64,000 nt of DNA from Gammaproteobacteria bacterium (lineage in GTDB: Bacteria; Pseudomonadota; Gammaproteobacteria; Pseudomonadales; Azotimanducaceae). Of the stretch, positions 1 to 7,375 are shown piece by piece; the first letter of the stretch is position 1; each line of letters starts with the position of its first letter. The stretch is taken from assembly GCA_012960535.1 (NCBI GenBank), contig DUBB01000035.1, positions 30,726-94,725 on the forward strand. The letters are read 5' to 3'. The notes under the pieces were generated by a model. The model had not been told where the DNA came from. It did not search any database and worked only from the letters and a program-made list of their open reading frames with translations. A program made the translations under genes and the position numbers.

Positions 1-577
1 TTATTTTAAAGGGACTCAACAGGCTGAGCACATCAGGAAAACTGAAACTGGCGCCTTCAATATCGTTCTCAAGTGGGTTTATAAAATATTGACTCGCAGC
101 ATTAAATTTGCTGTTTTTGAGGTTAGTAGACCTGAATTGGGAGTCTGTTAGCTCGGTTCCTGAAAAGTCTGCGTTGGACAGGTCACAGCCTTCGAAATTG
201 ACATCGTGAGCTTTACAACGAGTTGCCACTAGCTCGGCAATTTTCAGTTCATAAAAGTTTGAAAAACTGATATCACATTCGTCAAGATATATCGGTGAAG
301 TTTGTAGAATACTGCTCCAGTCCAATAGCGTCCAGTCGATTCCGGTCAGTTTGCAACCGTAAAATTCGCAGTCCAGAAAACGGCTTCGATCAAATCTTGC
401 CAGACTCAAATTTGTGTTCTGGAATCGGCAGTCAACAAACTTGCATTCCTCTATACGGCAGTCGGAAAAGTCGCAGTGGATGAAATGGCAAAGCTCGTAG
501 TGGTTCAGGCTTATGTGTTGTCGTGAGTAATCCTGATCTTCAAAACGTTTATCGGTATGGGTTTGGTTATCGTTCAT
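1..577 (-). CDS. Pentapeptide-repeat protein, Qnr/McbG-like (3' end cut by window)
   Basis: Reading the minus strand from ATG at 577 gives an open frame of 192 codons that runs off the window start without a stop. It opens with a segment like RFEDQDYSRQ, then shows repeating A(D/N)LXX-type blocks (CDFSDCRIEECKFVDCRF, ARFDRSRFLDCEFYGCKL, later CDLSNADFSG). It ends in an INPLENDIEGASFSFPDVL segment typical of the Qnr/McbG group, whose members are about 200-220 residues, so only a few residues should be missing. Known family members form a right-handed quadrilateral beta-helix that mimics DNA and can protect gyrase from quinolones or toxins. Whether this one does so is inference. No operon partner is visible. 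Confidence 0.85.
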   Translation of the reverse strand, partial: MNDNQTHTDKRFEDQDYSRQHISLNHYELCHFIHCDFSDCRIEECKFVDCRFQNTNLSLARFDRSRFLDCEFYGCKLTGIDWTLLDWSSILQTSPIYLDECDISFSNFYELKIAELVATRCKAHDVNFEGCDLSNADFSGTELTDSQFRSTNLKNSKFNAASQYFINPLENDIEGASFSFPDVLSLLSPFKI

Positions 578-794
578 GGCCTCCTCCGAAAGATATGCCG
601 GGCAGATGGTGTTGAGCCTCCTGCAAACAAGACTGGTTTGAACAGCCTTGGCGGGTGCAGCTTTGCCTCGGTGTGGTCGAAGTCCTGCCGCGTCTGTCAG
701 AGTAACCGATCGCTTGCCGGCAATGCTCGTTCCGATTCGCGACTTCCGTTAGAGGCTATCGGCCTGTACACCGCCCGCCCAGTTTAATTATTAT

Positions 795-1865
795 TTAAGG
801 CCTAATCTCGTAATAGAGGTTGGCAGCTTCGCCAAAGTCATGCTCGGTGAATCTAGTAAAACCGGCTTCAGCGGTCATTTCCCTGGCTACCTGAGGATTG
901 AAACCAAGCGTGCCCAGACCTGCGCCATCGGGTTCTGACATTGCAGAAGACATGCAGGCCGAGACGGAAAACCCGTAAAACATGGCCAGTAGTGGGTTGG
1001 CCAGATTCTCCTGGAAATCGGGCTGACTGCGAATATCTTTAATCAACCAGGTACCGGTGGGCTTTAGGCTGCGCCGAACTGCTTTGATGACTGTCATTGG
1101 ACGAGTCATATCATGGATGCAGTCGAACGATAATATGAAGTCGTAATTTGCCGTGTCAGGTAGATCTTCTCCTCCAACTGCAAAAGCCTTGATGTTGGTA
1201 AGACCTTTTTTCTCGCTGCTTTTCTTTAGATTCTCGATAGCATGCGAGTTTGGATCAAAACCATGGAATTCTGAATTGGGAAAAGCCTGGGCCATGGTTG
1301 TCAATGTCAGACCACCGCCGCAGCCCACATCGGCGACCAGAGCGCCGGCTTGCAGTTTTGCCTGCACGCCGTCTAATGCGGGGATGATCTGGGGAACCAG
1401 TGCCTGTCGAATCCAAGGGCCGAGCATTCGCTCAGTACGATGGGCAGCATTCGGGCCCAGGTCTTCATAGCTCAGGCCAATGCCTGTCTTAAATGCCTCA
1501 GCCAGCTTATCAATCGTGTCCGGTGGTGTGCCGCCGGTGAAAGCACCGCCGGCAAAATCGGTACCACTTTCTTCATCGGCAAGGAGCGCGGCACCTTCCG
1601 CTGTGAGCTCGAACTGATCGGGATGATGGTAGTCCAGCAATTTGGCTGCAGCCTGGCCTCGCAGCCATTCGAGAAGCCATCGCGGGTGATATCCTGTTTG
1701 TCCAGCCAGCGCGTCTGCAGAGGTGATGCCTGATTCAGCCAGCGCTTTGTATAAGCCCAGCCGATCACCCAGATGAATCATTAGTGCGACCATTTCACCC
1801 TGCTTATAACTCCAGACTTTGAATGCCAGGCTGCGTAGCTTTTTTTTGTCGACTTCTGTTGCCAA
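795..1865 (-). CDS. Class I SAM-dependent methyltransferase with N-terminal winged-helix domain
   Basis: The product has 356 residues. Residues about 10-95 look like a winged-helix dimerisation domain (DRLGLYKALAE, HPRWLLEWLRG, FELTAEGAALLAD), as in bacterial O-methyltransferase-like proteins. The Rossmann part follows, with SAM motif I VADVGCGGG at 177-185, an acidic residue after strand 2 (HGFDPN, near 203) and a motif-IV-like LSFDCIHDM near 246-254. A late segment MSSAMSEPDGAGLGTLGF resembles the substrate loop of this group. The substrate cannot be told from sequence. The gene stands alone between unrelated minus-strand genes; start ATG at 1865. Confidence 0.85.
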   Translation of the reverse strand: MATEVDKKKLRSLAFKVWSYKQGEMVALMIHLGDRLGLYKALAESGITSADALAGQTGYHPRWLLEWLRGQAAAKLLDYHHPDQFELTAEGAALLADEESGTDFAGGAFTGGTPPDTIDKLAEAFKTGIGLSYEDLGPNAAHRTERMLGPWIRQALVPQIIPALDGVQAKLQAGALVADVGCGGGLTLTTMAQAFPNSEFHGFDPNSHAIENLKKSSEKKGLTNIKAFAVGGEDLPDTANYDFILSFDCIHDMTRPMTVIKAVRRSLKPTGTWLIKDIRSQPDFQENLANPLLAMFYGFSVSACMSSAMSEPDGAGLGTLGFNPQVAREMTAEAGFTRFTEHDFGEAANLYYEIRP

Positions 1866-2028
1866 GTGGGTGCTCCCTGTATGTATGGGGACCCATCTTA
1901 CGCACGATTCAACCGAACAATAAAGGGGTTCCTGTTGAATATGCGAAGTCGTTGGAGTCGCGGCAATGATTGCTCTGAAAACAGTGACGTCCGGTCCGCA
2001 ACTTAGCAGACTGCTGCATGAGCCTGAA

Positions 2029-3654
2029 TTAAGGACTATCCGCCAGGGGAACCATTAATTGCACCAATTTAAAATGAGTGAAGGTTGCATGGGGATCCCC
2101 TATTGAAGAAATGCAGCTATTACGGGCAGTACAGGTATCCGGGTAATTCAGGGGTGTGCTCGACAGATCAACAACATAGCCCTGCTCAATGGGGTGTGAA
2201 TACTGGGTCAACACCACGATAACAATGTCTTCCTCCGGCCAGACGAATATATATTGGCCATCCAGGCCCTGGGCGGCCGCTATTACCATAGGAACCGAAG
2301 CCCCAGAAAAATAAGCGGTGTTCAGAATCCACCACTGGTAACCATACCAGCCATTGGCAGTCAGGCTGCTGTTGACATAGTCGCTTGGCACAATCTGGGT
2401 GTCCCGCCATTTTCCTTGTCGGGCGTAAAGCAGGCCAAAACGGGCAAAATCATGTGGTTTCATATCGATACAGCAATAGGTCATCGGGTTCAGGCCGGAT
2501 GCATCAGACCAGAGACCGACTTCATTAACATCAATTCCGATAGGGGTCAGTATTTTCTGGCTGAGGTAGTCGTGAGCTGAGAGCCCTGTGGTTCGGCGGA
2601 TTATGGGTTCGAATAATTGCGAGTTAGCGTTTGAATAAGCAAATTGTGTATCGGCGGGGCGCACCAGAGGGCGGCCTATGGAATAAGTGGTCTGGTCATC
2701 CTGTAGGAAAACCTCATCGCTAGCCGAATAGCCTGAGCGCATCTGCAGCATTTGCCTTAGCGTGAGGTCAGCTTTGATCGTTCCCTGCCATTCCGTGATG
2801 ATCTCGCTTGCTTTCTGGTCAACGGAACTAATCTCTCCGGCCAGGATGGCAGCGCCTATGGCTGCGCTGTAAAAGCTCTTGGCCATGGACCAGCTGGTGC
2901 CGAGGGAGTTTTCATCGTAACCCGTTGTGTAACGTTCGCCGATGAGAAAACCGTCTTTTGTAACCAGCACCGACTGAACTGCGATATCAGTGAAGATATG
3001 GTCGATAACGGCATCAACAGCAGCTTGTTCGGTACCGACCTGTTCAGCCGTTGCCGGGGTTAAATCCCATTCCAGCTCGGTTTGCGGTGGTTCGTCATTC
3101 TGAGTTGCAGGTAACTGCTCAAAGATAAAAGTTGAGATTATTTCCGGTTCGGACCGAGTTGTAGCATCAGCCAGAGCACCACTAATCAAGGCTGGGCCTT
3201 CGAAGCCAAAAAGATAGCGTATCAGCAACAGGCCATCGGATAGCGCATCGGTGGTGTCGTTGCCATCTATATCCAACTGCGCTTGGTGCTCATCGAGAAA
3301 GGCTGTAATTTGCTCACCTGTTGTTCTGGTTGCATTGCTGGACAGGGCGCCACTGACCAGTGCCTGCTGAGTAAAACCAAACAGGTATCGCATGAACAGA
3401 AGGCCATCGGTCAGGGCCTCAGCTTTGCCACTGCCATCGAGGTCCCATGAAAAGCAGTCTGTGCAGGCTGTAGCCTGGGCGGATTGAGCAGGGTTTTCAG
3501 CGGCGTTAATGACCCGCTCGGACCATGAGACTGACCTGGAAGCGACTGTATACGGGCTCTTGTTGGGTCTTTCAGCAGAATCAGCATAACCAAGGTCTGA
3601 TCCGAACAGCAGCAAGGTGGCCAATAGTATGGAGTAATAATCTGACTTGTTCAT
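2029..3654 (-). CDS. Secreted serine hydrolase (beta-lactamase/DD-peptidase fold) with dockerin-like repeats
   Basis: The product has 541 residues and begins with a signal peptide (hydrophobic 8-20, SDLGYADSA after it). Two EF-hand/dockerin-like repeats follow at about 71-94 (DLDGSGKAEALTDGLLFMRY) and 128-151 (DIDGNDTTDALSDGLLLIRY), each ending in YLFGF and joined by similar (A/I)LxSGAL linkers. From about 215 comes a class-C beta-lactamase-like domain with nucleophile motif SMAK (S256-K259) and tyrosine motif YSN (340-342). The family includes esterases and DD-peptidases as well as beta-lactamases, so the substrate is open. Dockerin-like modules would suggest calcium-dependent docking or stability outside the cell (inference). 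Confidence 0.85.
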   Translation of the reverse strand: MNKSDYYSILLATLLLFGSDLGYADSAERPNKSPYTVASRSVSWSERVINAAENPAQSAQATACTDCFSWDLDGSGKAEALTDGLLFMRYLFGFTQQALVSGALSSNATRTTGEQITAFLDEHQAQLDIDGNDTTDALSDGLLLIRYLFGFEGPALISGALADATTRSEPEIISTFIFEQLPATQNDEPPQTELEWDLTPATAEQVGTEQAAVDAVIDHIFTDIAVQSVLVTKDGFLIGERYTTGYDENSLGTSWSMAKSFYSAAIGAAILAGEISSVDQKASEIITEWQGTIKADLTLRQMLQMRSGYSASDEVFLQDDQTTYSIGRPLVRPADTQFAYSNANSQLFEPIIRRTTGLSAHDYLSQKILTPIGIDVNEVGLWSDASGLNPMTYCCIDMKPHDFARFGLLYARQGKWRDTQIVPSDYVNSSLTANGWYGYQWWILNTAYFSGASVPMVIAAAQGLDGQYIFVWPEEDIVIVVLTQYSHPIEQGYVVDLSSTPLNYPDTCTARNSCISSIGDPHATFTHFKLVQLMVPLADSP

Positions 3655-4180
3655 GTGTTAATAAACTTTTCCGGTTGCAAACAGAGTATGCCGGTGAATT
3701 TTCCCATGACGGAAAATGGAGCGCTCTTATGGCTCGATCTAAAACCCACCGCTGGCTTAAGCTCAGCTTAATCTTACATTACAAATCAGCATGAATTCCA
3801 ACTTCAGTTTATTGATGAAGGTGTTTTAAAAGCAGCTATAAACCCATTGCAGAATCTTTAACTGTCCTGGGAAAGCAGGCTGCATAACGCTTCATAAACT
3901 TTTTATAGATTCCTCAGGAAGAAGAGTGCGACAGTTTGCCTTGAACGCTTAGCTAGCGGACAATCCTGGCATGTCCAAAATGGTGTTCGAGATGATATAG
4001 TTTCGAGTAGACAGGATTATTCTGAAAAGAGTCGCTCTGACGGGGTCACCTTGACGGGGTCACCTTGACGGGGTCACCTTGACGGGGTCACCGTGACCGG
4101 TCGTCCAAACTGGCGGTCCGGATTAGTTGCCTTTCCCAGGGTAAAAAGCAAGGGCGCACAGAGGTTTCAGGAAAAGGTGC
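3655..4180. other. 526-bp divergent intergenic region
   Basis: The region lies between the divergently transcribed serine hydrolase and desaturase, so it should hold both promoters. Apart from the 14-bp tandem repeat at 4038-4093 I see no convincing coding sequence or RNA gene. The reading frame spanning 3525-3794 is mostly antisense to the hydrolase and is not protein-like. Confidence 0.5.
4038..4093. repeat. Four tandem copies of a 14-bp unit TGACGGGGTCACCT
   Basis: Units start at 4038, 4052, 4066 and 4080; the first three are identical and the fourth ends in G instead of T. Immediately after it comes TGACC, so the last copy forms the inverted repeat GGTCAC-C-GTGACC. The array ends 87 bp before the desaturase start, where upstream regulatory sites would be. 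It may be an operator cluster or simple slippage; nothing in the sequence decides this. Confidence 0.9.
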
Positions 4181-5245
4181 ATGATGAGGGGAGCAGGGCA
4201 TAGATTTTCGATTGATCCAGCGATCAGCTGGTACCGGAGTCCAGTCGATCGGGATCTACTGCATGGGTTAATGCAGCGCAGTGACCTTAAGGGCGCTCTG
4301 CAGACGCTGGCCCATCTGGGCTACTTTTTTTCAACTGCTTTGCTGGCCTATTGGCTGTTTGGTCAAGTCAACTCAGATAATTGGTACTGGAGTCTTCCTC
4401 TGTTCTTGTCTGCCATGTTTTTACACGGCACGATGGGGCCATTTATGGGCTTGATCGCCATCCATGAGTTGCAGCATAGAACGGTATTTAAAACCCGCTG
4501 GTTAAATATTTTTTTCGAATCGGTTTATGCTTTTATCAGCTGGTCAGATCATATCTGGTATCGTCAGAGTCATGCGATTCACCATCAGGCAACCTGCCAT
4601 GCGGCGTTTGATGGGGAAGTTCTGTTACCGGTTAAGTTCAGCTTAAAGCGCTGGCAGGTCTGGCTGGGGCTCCTGGCTTGGAACCCAAGAACAACCTGGC
4701 TAAGGCTTAAAACGGTCTGGCAACATGCTAATGGCAGGCTGACGGGTGACTGGTACCAACATGTTTTACCTGCAACCGACCCCACTTTGAGGCGCAGGCA
4801 TCAAAATTGGGCCCGTATTCTGATAGCCGGCCACGCCACCTTAGCACTCATTTTTCTGGCAATGGGGCATGGTTTCTTAGTGGTGGTATTTACGTTTGGT
4901 ACTTTCTACTGTTCCTGGTTAGGTTTCTTAACCGGGGTACCGCAGCATTATGGCCTGAATCCAGACGTGCCTGATTTCAGGCTGAATACGCGTACTTATA
5001 CCTGTTCCTGGTTACCAGCTTTTTACTACTGGAACATGCAATATCATATTGAACATCACATGTATCCGGCGGTACCTTTTTATAATCTACCGGCTTTGCG
5101 GCAGGCCATTGAAGATGATCTGCCCCCGGCTGCGCACGGGCTGTATGCTACCTGGCGGGAATTGCTCCTGATAAAAGCGCGTATCAGGAGCAATCCAGAT
5201 TTTGAGGTCGAGTTTGATTTACCCAATGCAGTTGTAAAAAACTGA
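4181..5245 (+). CDS. Membrane fatty acid desaturase (three histidine boxes)
   Basis: The product has 354 residues. It is a di-iron membrane oxygenase of the fatty acid desaturase family, with histidine boxes HELQH (95-99), HAIHH (131-135) and YHIEHH (288-293), and an additional QHYG near 255. Hydrophobic spans lie at about 44-62, 70-92, 213-250 and 277-287. Such enzymes desaturate or hydroxylate acyl chains or carotenoids at the inner membrane using O2 and an electron donor. The EHHMYPAVPFYNLP context fits acyl-lipid desaturases; a carotenoid ketolase is less likely. ATG at 4181 is followed at once by a second ATG, and either could start. The tandem repeat upstream may regulate it, for instance by temperature or fatty-acid state (inference). 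Confidence 0.88.
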   Translation: MMRGAGHRFSIDPAISWYRSPVDRDLLHGLMQRSDLKGALQTLAHLGYFFSTALLAYWLFGQVNSDNWYWSLPLFLSAMFLHGTMGPFMGLIAIHELQHRTVFKTRWLNIFFESVYAFISWSDHIWYRQSHAIHHQATCHAAFDGEVLLPVKFSLKRWQVWLGLLAWNPRTTWLRLKTVWQHANGRLTGDWYQHVLPATDPTLRRRHQNWARILIAGHATLALIFLAMGHGFLVVVFTFGTFYCSWLGFLTGVPQHYGLNPDVPDFRLNTRTYTCSWLPAFYYWNMQYHIEHHMYPAVPFYNLPALRQAIEDDLPPAAHGLYATWRELLLIKARIRSNPDFEVEFDLPNAVVKN

Positions 5246-5318
5246 CTTGGGCTAGCCCACCGGATAGCTGGGGCCTGAATAGCACCAATCGGCAGAAGCG
5301 GTGTGATAAAAAACACCT

Positions 5319-6320
5319 CTAATTTCGTGTTACTACAAAGCAACGATCTGATAATCGACCGAAAGCGTATTCAAAGTAGGTACCGTTGTACATGTCTCGG
5401 GTTTGCTCAGTCCAAGCCAGAGCCTGGGGTGTTGATACGCGATGATGTATCTGCAGGATGCCTCCATCATAGACCCGATACTCAGCCCAGCTACCTGGGA
5501 AGTCCTTAACGCAGGCTACTTCCACCCAGGGCAGGTTGCCGGTTGCATCGAATTTTCGTACCCGATTTCTATGAGTGTGCCCTGAAAAATAGCCCCTCAG
5601 CGCTGGCCTTCGTGCAAACAGGCCAATGAGTTTTTCAGACTCGTCTGGTTGAATGCCAAAATAGTCTTCAGACCTATGTGGCGTCGCGGGGTCCCACAAC
5701 TGGTGGTGGCCGAAAACAAGAATTGGCTGAGTTGCTGTTTCGGCCAGGGCATCCAACCAATCAAGATCTTTGTCATAACAGGTTCCGCCTGTCAGACCGG
5801 GCCGAACCGTATCTATCAGCGCCAGCGTGACGCCAGCAAGATCAACGCGGACTGCCGTGTCAGAACGAATCGGCTCATCATGGTAGGCTTCATGATTGCC
5901 AGTGACATAATACAGCTTCTCCTTGAAAGCGTTGTGGTAGCAGCCTAAAAAGCGCTGGAATTCCTCCTCTGTGCCGAGCGTGGTAAGGTCTCCTTTGACC
6001 AATACGGCATCGGGCTGGATTGCCTGCATTTCTTCTACGGCACCCCGGCTCATAAACTCAGGGTGGGGATCTTGAGCATCGCTTGTATAGGTAGGGCCCA
6101 TGTCCGGATTACTGGTTTGCCCACATACGGCTTCGCCGAAATGAACATCATTGACTGTCGAGAACCGACTGAGTTCTTTGCCTAGGTCGGGCAGTGTTTC
6201 AAATGAAATGCCGTGCTGCTGGTACAGGGTTCCCGGTTGGAGATTGTCTATTACTATTTTCTTTTCGCCATTGTGGAGAACCGCATAGGTGGGCGATACG
6301 GTGGTCAGGTCAATGCTCAT
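5319..6320 (-). CDS. Calcineurin-like metallophosphoesterase
   Basis: The product has 333 residues. The metal-binding series of the family is complete and in order: NDVHFGE (D58, H60), VKGDLT (D111), TGNHEAYH (N142, H143), FGHHQLW near 203, and SGHTHRN near 247. The first about 50 residues are an extra segment before the phosphoesterase core and contain no signal peptide, so the enzyme is probably cytoplasmic. Family members hydrolyse phosphomonoesters or diesters, including cyclic nucleotides and phospholipid headgroups; this one cannot be assigned further. It faces the desaturase tail to tail with a 73-bp gap. Confidence 0.85.
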   Translation of the reverse strand: MSIDLTTVSPTYAVLHNGEKKIVIDNLQPGTLYQQHGISFETLPDLGKELSRFSTVNDVHFGEAVCGQTSNPDMGPTYTSDAQDPHPEFMSRGAVEEMQAIQPDAVLVKGDLTTLGTEEEFQRFLGCYHNAFKEKLYYVTGNHEAYHDEPIRSDTAVRVDLAGVTLALIDTVRPGLTGGTCYDKDLDWLDALAETATQPILVFGHHQLWDPATPHRSEDYFGIQPDESEKLIGLFARRPALRGYFSGHTHRNRVRKFDATGNLPWVEVACVKDFPGSWAEYRVYDGGILQIHHRVSTPQALAWTEQTRDMYNGTYFEYAFGRLSDRCFVVTRN

Positions 6321-6657
6321 TTTGGCTGTTTCTCCTGCTTGTTTATGGGTAGATGTACTAGCGGGCGGTAATAATCGGCTTCAGTCCTAAGGTCAAAATT
6401 TCAACCTATTGTTGTAGGTAGTTCAAGATAAATCTACTGTCCTAGCTAATTCCGCGGTTTTGATTCTAGCGATTGTTTTGCTCCTTGATCTGGATAATGG
6501 CGATAGGTGGCGGGATCGCCGAGGTGCTGCTGAGATGGCGGGGCAGTTAGGTAATTCAGCTTTGCCTGAAGTAATTGCCCATCGGATGTTCAACTCCAGG
6601 CATTCTGCTGCGAACAGCGGAATTCAAGCTCAGTCCGGTATATCTATAGCGAGTCAG
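6321..6657. other. 337-bp intergenic region, no gene seen
   Basis: It holds the upstream region of the metallophosphoesterase. A short inverted repeat ACCTA-TTGTTG-TAGGT lies at 6404-6419. The plus-strand frame beginning near 6460 runs antisense into the Lin0512 gene and is not credible. Confidence 0.4.
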
Positions 6658-6996
6658 TTATTCATCAAAACAGACGACTACGGCCGCATTGGCGATGACG
6701 ATGGCATCTTTTCCCTGTGCTGCGGCGACGTCCAGGCCGCCGATCACCGGTTCTACTGTTATTGTTCCATAAGGGAGCTCCTTTGCAACTTTGTCGCGAT
6801 CAATTAGTTCGGGGGCGGTAACGCCAATGCTGACTGTTATTTGCATGTCATCAGGCGACTTTCCCAGCGCCACAAAGAAGTTCAGACTGGAATGCCGAAG
6901 TGCATCCGAAACTGCCCGGCAAGCAGCCTTGGTGTAATCCTGACCATGCACGTCAGTCCCCATACCCATTTCTGTTATATACCTTATCAATGCCAT
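6658..6996 (-). CDS. Lin0512-family conserved protein
   Basis: The product is 112 residues from the start chosen here. The N-terminus YITEMGMGTDVHGQDYTKAA and the later VTIGV/GGLDVAAAQGKDA-type segments match the small conserved Lin0512 family, whose function is unknown. A longer frame reaches ATG at 7011, but a perfect GGAGG Shine-Dalgarno (complement of 7005-7009) sits 8 nt before the ATG at 6996, so I take 6996 as the start; family members also begin close to the EMGMG motif. It appears to be a single-gene unit. Confidence 0.8.
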   Translation of the reverse strand: MALIRYITEMGMGTDVHGQDYTKAACRAVSDALRHSSLNFFVALGKSPDDMQITVSIGVTAPELIDRDKVAKELPYGTITVEPVIGGLDVAAAQGKDAIVIANAAVVVCFDE

Positions 6997-7375
6997 TGCG
7001 CAGTCCTCCATAGTGGTTCAGTAAAAGTGGTTCAGGAAAACTATTCTAACGTATGGCCAGCAACGAACCAGCCCTGATGAGACTCGAGACCACTTACAAG
7101 GTATTGCTATGGGCGAGATCTGATTGAGATAACACAGTCTGGATTCATTAACCTGGCAGTAACAGGTTTGCCACAATAGCAAAAAATGTCAAAGCTGTTA
7201 GATTTCAGGGGCTGGGTGGGCAGGCATTGGTAATCATTACCGGTGAATCGATCGCGGCTGGAATGCGGACGGTAAACGAGTTCAGCCGAGGTTTGGCTTA
7301 ATGGCAATGAGATAAGTCTGGTGTTTAAGGCTTCCCTCCTGCGATCTGCTTGGCTTATCATTAGTGCTGTAAATA
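6997..7375. other. About 380-bp divergent intergenic region, no gene seen
   Basis: It separates the Lin0512 gene from the M16 peptidase and should hold both promoters. GTGGTTCAG occurs twice close together (7013-7021 and 7028-7036). A minus-strand frame at 7107-7361 has no ribosome site or recognisable protein character and is not called. Confidence 0.4.

Noticed and set aside
557..787. Plus-strand frame of 76 codons between the pentapeptide protein and the methyltransferase
   Set aside because: No ribosome site, its start overlaps the pentapeptide gene on the other strand, and the translation has no family character.
4038..4093. Short tandem repeats considered as a CRISPR array
   Set aside because: Units are directly adjacent without spacers and too short; no cas genes are near. 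The same holds for the repeats at 55068 and 62534.
5248..5259. TGGGCTAGCCCA palindrome just after the desaturase as an intrinsic terminator (similar GGGCTAGCCC at 13302)
   Set aside because: No loop or following T-run; a 12-bp palindrome without these is not convincing, so not listed as a terminator.
7107..7361. Minus-strand frame of 84 codons upstream of the M16 peptidase
   Set aside because: Lacks a ribosome site and recognisable protein features; the region is likely promoter DNA.
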